DNA of 64,000 bases from Aurantiacibacter luteus (GTDB lineage Bacteria > Pseudomonadota > Alphaproteobacteria > Sphingomonadales > Sphingomonadaceae). Positions within the stretch are counted from its first letter, which is position 1; each line of letters opens with the position of its first letter. The stretch covers positions 372,001 to 436,000 of the forward strand of contig NZ_LBHB01000001.1 in the NCBI RefSeq assembly GCF_001010945.1, in the 5' to 3' direction. The notes under the pieces are model-generated. The model worked only from the letters and a program-made list of their open reading frames with translations, searched no databases and was not told where the DNA came from. Position numbers and translations under genes: made by a program. Shown here piece after piece: positions 9,176 to 18,430 of this stretch.

Positions 9176-9567
9176 AGCACCCGCGCGCCCACCAGCAGCG
9201 CCCACAGGCTCCAGAACAGCAGCAGCGCAAAGGTGACGATGATGCCGATCTGGCGTGTCCTTGCCGGATGGTCGGCCTGCATCCCCAGCGGGTGCAGCAG
9301 CCGCGCGGCGAAATAGGCGAGCGCCGTCAGCCCGAGCACCCAGCCGTCCTGGTCGGCAAGGTCGAGCACCAGGATCAGCACCAGCGCGAAGGTAGTATAC
9401 TCTACGAAGTTCGCCTGCGCGCGCATGTGACGCTGCATGGCCGCGTCGCCGCCATCGCCGTGCAGGATGCGATTGCTGATCCGCACCCGGCCGCAGCGCA
9501 TGGCCAGCCACAGGTTGATGATTGCCGCCAGCGCGGCGCTGAACAGGCTGATGTGCAGGTCTGCCAT
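9172..9567 (-). CDS. MAPEG family membrane protein
   Basis: A 131-residue inner-membrane protein with about four hydrophobic segments: near residues 5-23, then after the loop two central helices including FALVLILVLDLA, and the last ending LLFWSLWALLVG. The loop containing NRILHGDGGD and QANFVEYTTF is the MAPEG (eicosanoid and glutathione metabolism) signature. Bacterial members may be glutathione-dependent transferases or peroxidases, but the substrate is unknown. I chose the ATG at 9567 (MADLHIS) because the longer frame adds a basic, non-conserved extension. Confidence 0.82.
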   Translation of the reverse strand: MADLHISLFSAALAAIINLWLAMRCGRVRISNRILHGDGGDAAMQRHMRAQANFVEYTTFALVLILVLDLADQDGWVLGLTALAYFAARLLHPLGMQADHPARTRQIGIIVTFALLLFWSLWALLVGARVL

Positions 9568-9763
9568 TGTCTCGTCTCCCCTCGCGCCCCGGCGTGCGAT
9601 AGGAGACTGCCGCGCCGCTTGCAACGCGGGCGAAACCCGTTATAGCGCGCGCCTTCGCCGCATCCGGGCTTCGCTTCGGGTCGCCGCGCTTGCGCGGGGG
9701 CCGGGCATCGCCTAGGTCGGCATCGACACGTAATCGCTAGAAATTCAAGGAACGGGTGCCACC

Positions 9764-9946
9764 ATGGCTGTCCCCAAGAGAAAAGTTTCGCCGCATCGCC
9801 GCGGCAACCGCAGGTCGCACGATTCGCTCAAGGTCGAGGCGTTCCACGAATGCTCGAACTGCGGCGAACTCAAGCGCCCGCACAACCTGTGCCCCGCGTG
9901 CGGGCACTACAACGGCCGCCAGGTCGTTGAGCCCAAGGGCGTTTAA
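9764..9946 (+). CDS. rpmF: 50S ribosomal protein L32
   Basis: A 60-residue ribosomal protein. [19 protein letters not shown] is the typical bL32 start, and two CxxC pairs (CSNC at 30-33 and CPAC at 43-46) form the zinc ribbon, so this is the zinc-containing form. It is followed 30 bp downstream by plsX, the rpmF-plsX-fabH order common in proteobacteria that links ribosome and membrane lipid synthesis. Confidence 0.98.
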   Translation: MAVPKRKVSPHRRGNRRSHDSLKVEAFHECSNCGELKRPHNLCPACGHYNGRQVVEPKGV

Positions 9947-9976
9947 GACCTCGGCTTTGAACAGGAGCGCTAGCGC

Positions 9977-11050
9977 ATGAGCTTACCGCGTATCGCAATC
10001 GACGCGATGGGCGGGGATGAGGGCGTGCGCGTGATGGTGGAGGGCGCCGCGCTCGCGCGCCGCCGCCACGACAAGTTCCGCTTCCTGCTGGTGGGCGACG
10101 AGCCGCGCATCAAGGCCGCGCTCGAAGCGCATCCCAACATGCGCTCGGCCAGCGAGATCCTCCACTGCGACGAGGTGGTCTCCGGCGACGAGAAGCCCAG
10201 CCGGGCGCTCCGCCGCGCCAAGACCACCAGCATGGGCCTCGCCATCAACGCGGTGAAGACCGGCGACTGCGGCGCGGCCGTCAGCGGCGGCAACACCGGC
10301 GCGCTGATGGCCATGGGCAAGCTGGCGCTGCGCACCATGCCCGGCATCGACCGTCCCGCGCTCGCCGGCCTGATGCCGACGTTGGGCGAAAACGACGTGG
10401 TCATGCTCGACCTTGGCGCCAACACCGATTGCGATGCGGAAAACCTCATCCAGTTCGCCGTGATGGGCGCGGCCTATGCCCGCATCGTCACCGGCAAGGC
10501 GGCGCCGCGCGTGCGCCTGCTCAACATCGGCACGGAAAGCATCAAGGGCACCGACGATTTGCGCGGTGCGAGCCAGCGGCTGGCCGCCGCCACCGGCCTC
10601 GCCATGCAGTTCGACGGCTTCATCGAGGCCGACAAGATCAATCGCGGCGAGGTGGACGTGGTGGTGACGGACGGCTTTTCCGGCAACATCGCTCTAAAGG
10701 CCATCGAGGGATCGGCCCGCTTCGTGACCGACCTGCTCAAGACCGCCTTCACCAGCTCGCTGCGAAGCAAGGTGGGCTTCCTCGTCAGCCGTCCGGCGAC
10801 CGAGTTGCTGCGCCACCATCTCGACCCCAACAACCACAACGGCGGCGTCTTTCTCGGCCTCAACGGCGTGCTGGTGAAGAGCCACGGCAGCGCCAATGCC
10901 AAGGGCGTCTCCAACGCCGTGCACGTCTGCGCGCGGCTGCTGGAGGACGACATCACCCGCCGCATCGCCGCCGATCTGGCCGAGATCGGCGCGGGGATGG
11001 ACGCGCCCGCGCAAGGCCCCGCCGCCGCTATCGAGGCCGAAGCCAAGTAA
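9977..11050 (+). CDS. plsX: Phosphate acyltransferase PlsX
   Basis: A 357-residue peripheral membrane enzyme that makes acyl-phosphate from acyl-ACP for the PlsX/PlsY route to phosphatidic acid. The N-terminal [11 protein letters not shown], the SGGNTGALM segment, LNIGTES and [10 protein letters not shown] are family hallmarks. Length is normal. It sits between rpmF and fabH, and its TAA overlaps the fabH ATG by one base, so coupled translation with fabH is expected. Confidence 0.97.
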   Translation: MSLPRIAIDAMGGDEGVRVMVEGAALARRRHDKFRFLLVGDEPRIKAALEAHPNMRSASEILHCDEVVSGDEKPSRALRRAKTTSMGLAINAVKTGDCGAAVSGGNTGALMAMGKLALRTMPGIDRPALAGLMPTLGENDVVMLDLGANTDCDAENLIQFAVMGAAYARIVTGKAAPRVRLLNIGTESIKGTDDLRGASQRLAAATGLAMQFDGFIEADKINRGEVDVVVTDGFSGNIALKAIEGSARFVTDLLKTAFTSSLRSKVGFLVSRPATELLRHHLDPNNHNGGVFLGLNGVLVKSHGSANAKGVSNAVHVCARLLEDDITRRIAADLAEIGAGMDAPAQGPAAAIEAEAK

Positions 11051-12015
11051 TGATCCGCAGCTGTATCATCGGCACCGGCAGCGCCCTGCCGCGCACCTGC
11101 GTCTCCAACGCCGAGCTGGCGGAGCGCGTCGACACCAGCGACGAGTGGATCCGCGAGCGCACGGGCATTACCCAGCGCTACATCGCCGAGCCGGACGAGA
11201 CGACCGGCAGCCTCGCCACCGCCGCCGCGCGTGCGGCGCTGGAGGATGCGGGCGTTGCCATCGCCGATGTCGACCTGATCGTGCTGGCCACCGCCACGCC
11301 CGATCGCACCTTTCCCGCCACCGCCACCACCGTGCAGCACGCGCTGGGCGGCAAGGGCTTCCCGGCCTTCGACGTGGCGGCGGTGTGCTCCGGCTTCCTC
11401 TACGCGCTGGGCACGGCGGACGCGATGATCCGCGCCGGCATGGCCAAGCGCGCCATCGTAATCGGGGCGGAGACCTTCAGCCGCATCCTCGACTGGGAGG
11501 ACCGCGGCACCTGCGTGCTGTTCGGCGACGGAGCCGGGGCTTTCGTGATCGAGCGGCGCGAGGTCGAGGAAGACGGCCCGGGTATCCTCGCCACCCGCCT
11601 CCATGCCGAGGGAGAGCATGGCGAACTGCTGTACGTCGACGGCGGCGCCTCCACCACCGGCGAGATCGGCAAGCTGCGCATGAAGGGCCGCGAGGTCTTC
11701 CGCCATGCCGTGGTCAACTTGGCCGAGGTACTGCGCGAGGTGCTGGACGAGGCGGGCAAGGGTCCCGCCGACATCGACTGGATCGTGCCGCACCAGGCCA
11801 ACGCCCGCATCCTCGATGCCACCGCGCGCAAGCTCGGCCTGCCGATGGAGCGCATGGTCGTCACCGTGGATCAGCACGCCAACACCAGCGCCGCCTCCGT
11901 TCCACTGGCCTACGACGTGGCGAAGAAGGACGGGCGCATCAAGCCGGGCGACCTGGTAATGCTGGAAGCGATGGGCGGCGGCTTCACCTGGGGTGCCAGC
12001 CTGTTGCGGGCGTGA
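11050..12015 (+). CDS. fabH: 3-oxoacyl-ACP synthase III (FabH)
   Basis: A 321-residue beta-ketoacyl-ACP synthase III that starts fatty acid synthesis by condensing acyl-CoA with malonyl-ACP. The Cys-His-Asn catalytic set is complete: Cys113 in AAVCSGF, His248 in VPHQANARI and Asn278 in HANTSAAS. The C-terminal [12 protein letters not shown] is the usual KASIII end. The ATG overlaps the plsX stop. Length is standard. Confidence 0.98.
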   Translation: MIRSCIIGTGSALPRTCVSNAELAERVDTSDEWIRERTGITQRYIAEPDETTGSLATAAARAALEDAGVAIADVDLIVLATATPDRTFPATATTVQHALGGKGFPAFDVAAVCSGFLYALGTADAMIRAGMAKRAIVIGAETFSRILDWEDRGTCVLFGDGAGAFVIERREVEEDGPGILATRLHAEGEHGELLYVDGGASTTGEIGKLRMKGREVFRHAVVNLAEVLREVLDEAGKGPADIDWIVPHQANARILDATARKLGLPMERMVVTVDQHANTSAASVPLAYDVAKKDGRIKPGDLVMLEAMGGGFTWGASLLRA

Positions 12016-12108
12016 GATTATTCCCGGTTTTCAATCGTAGATATCCTTGCCTTAATTTGCATCAATGTTCATATTAACTCTTGAGGTCGCAACGCTGGGA
12101 GAGACTGG

Positions 12109-12414
12109 ATGGACATGATGCGCTCCGTCGGAACACTGACTCGCGCCGACCTGGCCGAAACGATCAATCGCAAGATGGGCTTCTCGCGCGCCGAGAGCCT
12201 CGACCTCGTCGAGAAGATTCTCGCCAAGATGTGCGAGGCGATGGGTAACGGCGAAAACGTGAAGATCTCCGGCTTCGGCAGCTTCGTGCTGCGCGACAAG
12301 AAGGAGCGCATCGGTCGCAATCCCAAGACCGGGATCGAGGTGCCGATCACCCCGCGCCGGGTGATGACCTTTCGCGCCAGCCACAAGCTCAAGGACCGGA
12401 TCGCGCGCGGCTGA
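12109..12414 (+). CDS. ihfA: Integration host factor subunit alpha
   Basis: A 101-residue DNA-bending nucleoid protein of the HU/IHF family. [10 protein letters not shown], the dimer helix region, [12 protein letters not shown] and the arm motif [12 protein letters not shown] are diagnostic, and the alphaproteobacterial [13 protein letters not shown] start identifies the alpha chain. Start could be the ATG at 12109 or the one at 12118. IHF shapes promoters and recombination sites genome-wide. The stop overlaps the start of the next MerR gene (TGATGG), an arrangement conserved in alphaproteobacteria. Confidence 0.96.
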   Translation: MDMMRSVGTLTRADLAETINRKMGFSRAESLDLVEKILAKMCEAMGNGENVKISGFGSFVLRDKKERIGRNPKTGIEVPITPRRVMTFRASHKLKDRIARG

Positions 12415-12803
12415 TGGCCGGCGAGGGGCCTCTTTTTGCGGACGGCAAGGACGAGGGTGCGATGCGCACCATCGGCGAGGTTTCGTCGGCCTATGGCATC
12501 AAGCCCCATGTGCTGCGTTACTGGGAACAGCAGTTTCCCATGCTCCAGCCGTTGAAGCGCAGCGGTGGGCGGCGGCTTTATCGTGCCGAGGACATGGCCG
12601 TGATCGAGGCTATCGACCGGCTGGTCAACCGCGACGGCTACACACTCAAGGGCGCGCGGCAGGCCATCGCTCAGGGCACTGGGTCAAGCGCCGCGGCTCC
12701 CGCCGCTACGAAATCGACCGCGGAGACGAGGACGTTGCCGGGTGACGCAACACGCCAGTTACGCGCCATACGCGAACGGCTGGCGCAGGCCCTGGCCGGC
12801 TGA
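12414..12803 (+). CDS. MerR family transcriptional regulator
   Basis: A 129-residue regulator with a MerR-type winged helix (about 17-85): RTIGEVSSAYGIKPHVLRYWEQQFP, seen here as RTIGEVSSAYG then HVLRYWEQQF, with GRRLYRAEDMAVI following. The C-terminal tail is short and has no recognisable effector domain or metal-binding cysteines, so the signal is unknown. It is translationally coupled to ihfA, which suggests co-expression. A second in-frame ATG (MRTIG) could be the real start. Confidence 0.9.
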   Translation: MAGEGPLFADGKDEGAMRTIGEVSSAYGIKPHVLRYWEQQFPMLQPLKRSGGRRLYRAEDMAVIEAIDRLVNRDGYTLKGARQAIAQGTGSSAAAPAATKSTAETRTLPGDATRQLRAIRERLAQALAG

Positions 12804-13097
12804 GGATTCGACCCCTCCCAGGGTCCGTGCAGGATTCATTTCCGTGGAGATCGGGGGTTCTACGCGGATGCCCGGACGAGGAATGTTTGCGACGTTTGCC
12901 TAACGTCTCGGCATGATCATCGCCCGCAATCACGACCATCGCCAGTCCGCCGCGATACGCCGCGCGCGTATGCGGCTTCGCCTGTTCGTGCTGCCCGTAC
13001 GCGGCTGGCATCGCGGCCAGCGTGTCTGGTTCTGGGGCTTGGTTCGGTGCCGCTTTTCAGGGCGGATGCGCTGCTGGGTGTGCGAGCCGCAGACCGG
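12804..13097. other. Intergenic stretch without a supported gene
   Basis: This 294-bp gap separates the convergent merR and sixA genes. Frames on both strands read through it but have the Arg/Pro/Ser-rich composition of shadows, and I found no SD-start pair, tRNA or clear terminator hairpin. Confidence 0.5.
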
Positions 13098-13631
13098 TCA
13101 GCGCAGCGTTTCGGGACCAAGCTCCGGGTCGAGATCGCGCGGGCGGGCGAAATGGACGAGCTTGCCGCAACCGTCCGCGATATCAGCCCAGCGATCGATG
13201 GCGAGTTCGAACACGGCATAGGCCGCCGTCGGATACTTGTGCATCACCTCGTCGAACAGCGCGTCCTCTCCATCGGGCGGGACGAGCGCCAGCGCCAGTT
13301 CCTGCAGGCCCGGATTGTGCGCCGCCAGCAGCACCGCTCCATCCTCCTCGTCCAGACCGCGCAGCAGCGCCATCAGCGCGGCCGGATCGGCGAGGTAAAT
13401 GTCCTGCTCGAAGATGATCGGCGCGGCCAGCGCGCTGGCCTCCAGCGTGCGCTTCACCCGCTCCGCCGGGCTGGCGAGCACGCGGTCCCAGCGATGGCCC
13501 AGCGCGCGGATGTGCTCGCCCATCAAGGCCGCGCCGCGCCGCCCGCGGTCGTTCAGCCCGCGATCGAAATCGCGCAGCGACATATCGTCCCAGTCGGACT
13601 TGGCGTGGCGCAGCAGGCCGAGGCGTTTCAA
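13098..13631 (-). CDS. SixA-like histidine phosphatase
   Basis: A 177-residue member of the histidine phosphatase (phosphoglycerate mutase-like) superfamily. The N-terminal LLRHAKSDW carries the phospho-accepting His9 (RHG/RHA box), the second conserved His is in LLAAHNPGL, and SPAERVKRT supplies the conserved Arg. SixA removes phosphate from histidine phosphotransfer domains, and alphaproteobacterial relatives are often annotated only as histidine phosphatases, so the target is uncertain. The ATG overlaps the stop of the upstream helicase gene by 4 bp, so the two are probably one transcript. Confidence 0.87.
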   Translation of the reverse strand: MKRLGLLRHAKSDWDDMSLRDFDRGLNDRGRRGAALMGEHIRALGHRWDRVLASPAERVKRTLEASALAAPIIFEQDIYLADPAALMALLRGLDEEDGAVLLAAHNPGLQELALALVPPDGEDALFDEVMHKYPTAAYAVFELAIDRWADIADGCGKLVHFARPRDLDPELGPETLR

Positions 13632-16366
13632 ATGGGCAGGTCCTGTGTGCTGGAAGCCGCCTGCGTTTCAACACCGTGGCCGAGGCGTTGTAAAGCCTCG
13701 TCGAGCGTGACGCGCAGCACCGGCACGCCGGGCGGAAAGGCGCTGAGCAGGCGCGAGGGGAAGGCGGGCGAAAGGACGACGAAATGGCCCCGGTCCCCGG
13801 CCGAGCGGATCAGTCGCCCGAAGGCCTGCGCCAGTCGCGCGCGGATGATGCGGTCGTCGTAGGTGGAGCCACCTCCGGAAGCCCGTCGCGCGCGGTGGAG
13901 GATGCTCGGCTTGGGCCAGGGCACCTGCTCCATTACGACGCAGCGCAGCGATTCGCCCGGCACGTCCACCCCGTCGCGCAGGGCATCGGTGCCGAGCAAG
14001 CTGGCCTGCGCATCGTCGCGGAAGATGTCGACCAGCGTCCCGGTATCGATCGGGTCGACGTGCTGAGCATAGAGGGGCAGCCCCTCGCGCGCGAGGCGGT
14101 CGGCGATACGGCCGTGCACGGCGCGCAGGCGGCGGATCGCGGTAAACAGGCCGAGCACGCCGCCGCCGCATCGCTCGATGATTTTCGCGTAGGCCCCGGC
14201 AAGGCCCGCGAGATCGCCCTTCCTGACGTCGGTGACGATCAACACCTCGGCGCTGGCGGCATAGTCGAAGGGGCTCTCGGCCTCGGCGGTATGCGGCTGG
14301 ACCTCGATATGCGGCGCGCCGGAGCGAGCGACGGCCTCCGCCCAGTCGCGGCCATCGGGGCTGCGGTCGGTCAGCGTGGCGCTGGTCAGCATGACGCCGT
14401 GCGCGCCTTCGAGCACGGTGCGGGCAAACGGCTTCATCGGGTCGAGGAAATGGCGGTAGAGACCGACATCGAACTCGCGCGCGTCGTTGCGGTCGACCGC
14501 CAGCCAGTCGACGAATTCGGGATCGGCCGCGCCGCCGAGTCGCCCGAGCAGCGCTTCCCACGCCGCCAGAGTATCGATGCGCCAGGCAAGCGAGTGGCGC
14601 GCGCCGTCGATACGCGCGCGGCCCTGTCCGTCGAGCCAGTCGGGCGGATCCTCCAGCATGGCCTCCAGCCGCACGCCGAGCTTGATCAGCGGCTGGCGGA
14701 TTTGGGCAAGTGCCTGTGCCGCGGCCTGCGCCAGCTCGACGAAATTGCCCTCCAGACCCGCGGCCTCTGTCTCGATGCCGTAGCCCATGTCCGCCGCGCC
14801 GCTCTCGTCGCGGGCGTAGGTGAGCGCCCGCACGGCGCCAAGCAGTGCCTCGACCGGGCCGCTGGGCGCGCCTTCGGCGATGCGGCCGAGCCAGCCGTCG
14901 GAGGGGAGGGCGCCCGCCGCTTCGCGCGCCGCCTCGATGGCCTCGCCACCGGCCTCGTCGTAGCTGGCGACGTCGGCGAGGCGAGCCGAGAGGCCCCTGC
15001 GGCGTCCCTTGCTGCCCCGTTCCGGCCCCACGATCCAGCGCCTGAGTTCGATGGTCTCGGCTCCGGTCAAGGCTGCGGAAAAGGTCGAGTCCGCTGCGTC
15101 GAAGACGTGGTGCCCCTCGTCGAAGACGATGCGCGTAGGGCGCTGGGCGTGGTCCCGCCCGCGCGCGGCGTTGACCATCACCAGCGCGTGGTTGGCGATG
15201 ACGAGATCGGCCTGTGCGCTGGCCCGCGCGGCGCGCTCGATGAAGCATTTGCGGTAATGCGGGCACCCGGCATAGACGCATTCGCCGCGCTGGTCGGTCA
15301 GCGACTTGATCGCGCGGCTGCGGAACAGCGTGCCGAGCCAGCCCGGAAGGTCGCCGCCGATCATGTCGCCGTCCTGCGAATAGGCCGCCCAGCGCGCCAC
15401 CAGCTGCGCCAGCACCGCCGCGCGCCCGCCGAAGCCGCCCTGCAGCGCGTCCTCCAGGTTGAGCAGGCACAGATAGTTCTCGCGCCCCTTGCGAACGACC
15501 ACGGGGCGGGTGCCGTCCTCGCGGTGCTCGGGCCAGGCACGGCGGCTTTCGCTGCGCAGCTGGCGCTGCAGGTTCTTGGTAAAGGTGCTGACCCAGACAG
15601 TGCCCTTCGCGGCGCTGGCCCAGAGCGAGGCGGGAGCGAGATAGCCCAGCGTCTTGCCGATGCCCGTGCCCGCCTCCGCCAGCAAAACGTGCGGGCGGCC
15701 GCGTGTCTCGCGCGGGGCGAAGATGCGGCGCACGGCGGCGGAGTAGTGGCGCTGCCCCTCGCGTTGTTCCGCCCCTTCGCCGATCAAGCGGGCGAGCTGG
15801 CCGCGCACCTCCTCCTCGCCGATGAGCACCTGCCCGGGCTGCGGGCGTTCGGGCGCCTCCTCCCATTCCGGCAGGCGGGAGAAGAGCCACTTCTCGGCCT
15901 TTTCCGGTCGGCGCACGTGGGGGCCGAGCACCTGCGCCCACGGCCAGCGCAGGCGAGTGAGCGATTGCAGCGTGCTCCACGCGCCCTCGCGCTCCGCCCA
16001 GTCGTCGTCCTCGCACCGGGCGAGCAGGACCGCCGCGGCCGCTTGCAGGAACATTGGCACATCGCCCCCGTCGCCCGGCTCCGCCATGCCCAGCACATGG
16101 GCCAGTCCCTTGGGCGTGGGCACGCAGAAGCGCGCCGGGTGGACGAAGGCGAACAGTTCCAATAGGTCGAGCCCCGAGAGATCGGGATAGCCGAGCCGCG
16201 TCGCGACCAGCGGCGCGTTGAGGACGAGATGCGGCGTATCGGCTGCAGCCATCACCGCCTCGCCCTTGGCCACCGCGCGCGTGAGCCCATTGGCGATCCA
16301 GCTTCCCGCATGGCTGGCGTGGAGCGCGGGCAGGGCTATCGGCGGAGGCGGGAACGGCGCGGCCAT
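13628..16366 (-). CDS. ATP-dependent DNA helicase, DinG/XPD-like
   Basis: A 912-residue superfamily 2 helicase. Walker A is EAGTGIGKTLGY (about 229-240), followed by a cysteine cluster CVYAGCPHYRKC (about 358-370) expected to hold a 4Fe-4S centre, the DEGHHVFD Walker B box (about 414) and a late AFGRLIRS motif VI. These features define the DinG/XPD group of 5'-3' helicases that act on R-loops, D-loops and damaged DNA. It is longer than E. coli DinG owing to an N-terminal extension of about 220 residues of unknown role. I chose the ATG at 16366 (MAAPFPPPP) because the upstream frame is not protein-like. It is coupled to sixA. Confidence 0.88.
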   Translation of the reverse strand: MAAPFPPPPIALPALHASHAGSWIANGLTRAVAKGEAVMAAADTPHLVLNAPLVATRLGYPDLSGLDLLELFAFVHPARFCVPTPKGLAHVLGMAEPGDGGDVPMFLQAAAAVLLARCEDDDWAEREGAWSTLQSLTRLRWPWAQVLGPHVRRPEKAEKWLFSRLPEWEEAPERPQPGQVLIGEEEVRGQLARLIGEGAEQREGQRHYSAAVRRIFAPRETRGRPHVLLAEAGTGIGKTLGYLAPASLWASAAKGTVWVSTFTKNLQRQLRSESRRAWPEHREDGTRPVVVRKGRENYLCLLNLEDALQGGFGGRAAVLAQLVARWAAYSQDGDMIGGDLPGWLGTLFRSRAIKSLTDQRGECVYAGCPHYRKCFIERAARASAQADLVIANHALVMVNAARGRDHAQRPTRIVFDEGHHVFDAADSTFSAALTGAETIELRRWIVGPERGSKGRRRGLSARLADVASYDEAGGEAIEAAREAAGALPSDGWLGRIAEGAPSGPVEALLGAVRALTYARDESGAADMGYGIETEAAGLEGNFVELAQAAAQALAQIRQPLIKLGVRLEAMLEDPPDWLDGQGRARIDGARHSLAWRIDTLAAWEALLGRLGGAADPEFVDWLAVDRNDAREFDVGLYRHFLDPMKPFARTVLEGAHGVMLTSATLTDRSPDGRDWAEAVARSGAPHIEVQPHTAEAESPFDYAASAEVLIVTDVRKGDLAGLAGAYAKIIERCGGGVLGLFTAIRRLRAVHGRIADRLAREGLPLYAQHVDPIDTGTLVDIFRDDAQASLLGTDALRDGVDVPGESLRCVVMEQVPWPKPSILHRARRASGGGSTYDDRIIRARLAQAFGRLIRSAGDRGHFVVLSPAFPSRLLSAFPPGVPVLRVTLDEALQRLGHGVETQAASSTQDLPI

Positions 16367-16514
16367 CGGATGCACTAGGCAGAGGTGGAACGAAAAGTAA
16401 ACACGCCGCACCTCACCGCTCGTCGTGGCAGGAATGCAACTTGCCCAGCCTTTGGAACGCCGTGCGCAATTGTTCATGTGAGGGCGGGCGTTCGGCGACT
16501 ATAGAGCGCAGCCC

Positions 16515-17390
16515 ATGTTCCGACGCATCGCCTACCCTCTTGCCGCCGCCCTGCTTGCCGTTCCCTTCGGCGCGCAGGCGCAGCAGCGGCTGCCCGATTT
16601 CCAGCTTCCGCCCAATCCGTCCTCGACGCCCGATCCGCGGCAGGGGCCGGAGCTGCCGCCGGTCCCGCGCGCCACGCCGACGCCGACGCCAATGCCCGTG
16701 GCAACGCCCACGCGGGCTCCTTCGCCCACGGCCACACCCTCTCCGCGTCAGGACACGCCTGCCCCTGTGCAGACGCGGCAGGCGACGCCGCAGCCGCGAG
16801 CCACCGCAAGCGCCACGTCGCGCGTCGGCGAACCTCGCGAGACCGCGCCTGCCCCGATCGCCTCGCCGGAAACTGCCGCATCGCCCGAGCCGACGCCCGC
16901 GCTGCCGTCAGCCGCCGCGACCCCCGCGCCCGCTCCGGTCGTGGCCGCGCCGACTGCGCCTGTTGTGGCCGAGGACGAGGGCGGCGGCTGGACCGTTCTG
17001 TGGTGGCTGCTCGGCCTCCTGCTTGTCGCCGGCGTCGCGGGCTATGCCTTCCTGCGCTGGAAATTCGCGCGGGAGGAGACCGTGGTCGTCGAGCGTATCC
17101 AGCCCTATCGCCCCCTGACGGTGTCGGCAGCGACGCCCGCCGCGGAGCAGCCGCAGCCACGGCCGGAAGCGGCACCGCAACCCTCCCGGGCCGCTCAGTT
17201 CGTCACCTCGCCGTCAGGCTTCGTCCAGATCCAGCGTCCGACACTTGGCGGGGTCGTGGCAGCGGGCAACGGCAAGGCCGCGCCCGCCGGAACGGTACAG
17301 GTATCGCGACCCGTGCGGCCGCCCGCTCCCGCTCCGGCTCCGGTGCCGAACGACGGCGGCGTTTACGCGCGGCCTATCCGTCGTTCCTGA
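16515..17390 (+). CDS. Secreted/membrane protein with Pro-Ala-Thr-rich region
   Basis: A 291-residue protein with a signal peptide ending at GAQAQ (about residue 23), a Pro/Thr/Ala-rich low-complexity stretch (about 30-150), one strongly hydrophobic transmembrane helix (about 157-180, VLWWLLGLLLVAG) and a second Pro/Ala-rich tail. The charged FLRWKFAREE after the helix suggests a cytoplasmic end. I recognise no domain. The composition suggests an extended periplasmic spacer. It is divergent from the helicase gene. Confidence 0.7.
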   Translation: MFRRIAYPLAAALLAVPFGAQAQQRLPDFQLPPNPSSTPDPRQGPELPPVPRATPTPTPMPVATPTRAPSPTATPSPRQDTPAPVQTRQATPQPRATASATSRVGEPRETAPAPIASPETAASPEPTPALPSAAATPAPAPVVAAPTAPVVAEDEGGGWTVLWWLLGLLLVAGVAGYAFLRWKFAREETVVVERIQPYRPLTVSAATPAAEQPQPRPEAAPQPSRAAQFVTSPSGFVQIQRPTLGGVVAAGNGKAAPAGTVQVSRPVRPPAPAPAPVPNDGGVYARPIRRS

Positions 17391-17441
17391 ACGCCTCCGT
17401 CCGAGCGGGCTGGCTGGAATTTGCCTTTCCGGATCGGGCGG

Positions 17442-18326
17442 TCAGTCTTCGCCGCCCGTCAGCCCCAGGTCGCCCTTGCGGCCCAGCGGCACGACTTCCT
17501 TGAAGGTGTGGGTGATGTAGGGGAAGGGTATCTCGATCCCCGCTTCGTCCAGCGCGCGCTTGATCGCCTTGATCGCGACGCTGCGCGCCTGCCAGCCATC
17601 CCTCGGCTTGGACCCGGTCCAGAAGCGTACCTTGAAATCGATGGAGCTCGAGTTGAACTCGGTCGCGTAGACCTCCACCCCCTTCGACTGGTCGATCCCC
17701 TCGAGCGCCTCGACCGCGTCGCGGATGACCCGTTCGGCCTGCTCGAGATCGGTGTCGTAGCTGACCCCGGCGACGATTTCGGTGCGCGCGAGGCTATCGT
17801 CGGTCAGGATCTTGACCGGGTTCTTGAAGATCATCGAATTGGGCATGATCGTCAGCTCATTGGAAAGCTGGCGGATGTGCGTCTCTCGCAAGGTGATGTG
17901 TTCGACGCGACCGGTAACGCCCTCGACCTCGATCACGTCGCCGATCCGCATCTTCTCGCGCAGCATGATAAGCACGCCGGCGAGGAAGTTCTCGAAGATG
18001 TCCTGAAAGGCGAAGCCGATGGCGACTGCGCCGATGCCGAGGCCCGCGATCGCGCCCGCGGGGGTGAAGCCGGGCACGGCAACGGCGGCGGCGACGAGGA
18101 TGCCGACCATCCAGATCGCCAGCTTGACCACGGTTTCCGTCAGATTGCGCAGGCTCGCGCGCAGCTTGGTGCGGCCGACCAGCGCGTCTGCGATCCTCAC
18201 AGCGAACCTAGCTACGATCCACGTGATGATCAGGACGACGAGCGCGATGGCGAGGTTGGGCAGGGCGGCGACGATACTGTTAGCCATGCCCTGCAACTGG
18301 TCTTGCAAGGTTTGTACGTAGTTCAA
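17442..18326 (-). CDS. Small-conductance mechanosensitive channel, MscS family
   Basis: An inner-membrane channel of about 294 residues with three transmembrane helices (IALVVLIITWIVARF, then VVKLAIWMVGILVAA, then the pore helix AIAGLGIGAVAIGFAFQD) and the MscS beta domain GDVIEVEGVTGRVEHI. These gate under membrane tension to release solutes during osmotic downshock. I place the start at TTG 18326, which has GGGGAG 6 nt upstream; the ATG at 18287 is a shorter alternative, and the upstream ATG at 18380 lacks an SD. It is divergent from lysS. Confidence 0.9.
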   Translation of the reverse strand: MNYVQTLQDQLQGMANSIVAALPNLAIALVVLIITWIVARFAVRIADALVGRTKLRASLRNLTETVVKLAIWMVGILVAAAVAVPGFTPAGAIAGLGIGAVAIGFAFQDIFENFLAGVLIMLREKMRIGDVIEVEGVTGRVEHITLRETHIRQLSNELTIMPNSMIFKNPVKILTDDSLARTEIVAGVSYDTDLEQAERVIRDAVEALEGIDQSKGVEVYATEFNSSSIDFKVRFWTGSKPRDGWQARSVAIKAIKRALDEAGIEIPFPYITHTFKEVVPLGRKGDLGLTGGED

Positions 18327-18430
18327 AGAAAACTCCCCGTTTCTGCCATAATGAGCGGACGCGGGGCGGGGTTCCGACAAGCCTTTCGCACTTGCGAAGA
18401 ACGGCGCGCTGGGCCTAAGCCGCGCACACC

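Noticed and set aside
12706-13221. Long frames on both strands between merR and sixA
   Set aside because: They overlap real genes, are Arg/Ser/Pro-rich and lack start signals; treated as shadows.
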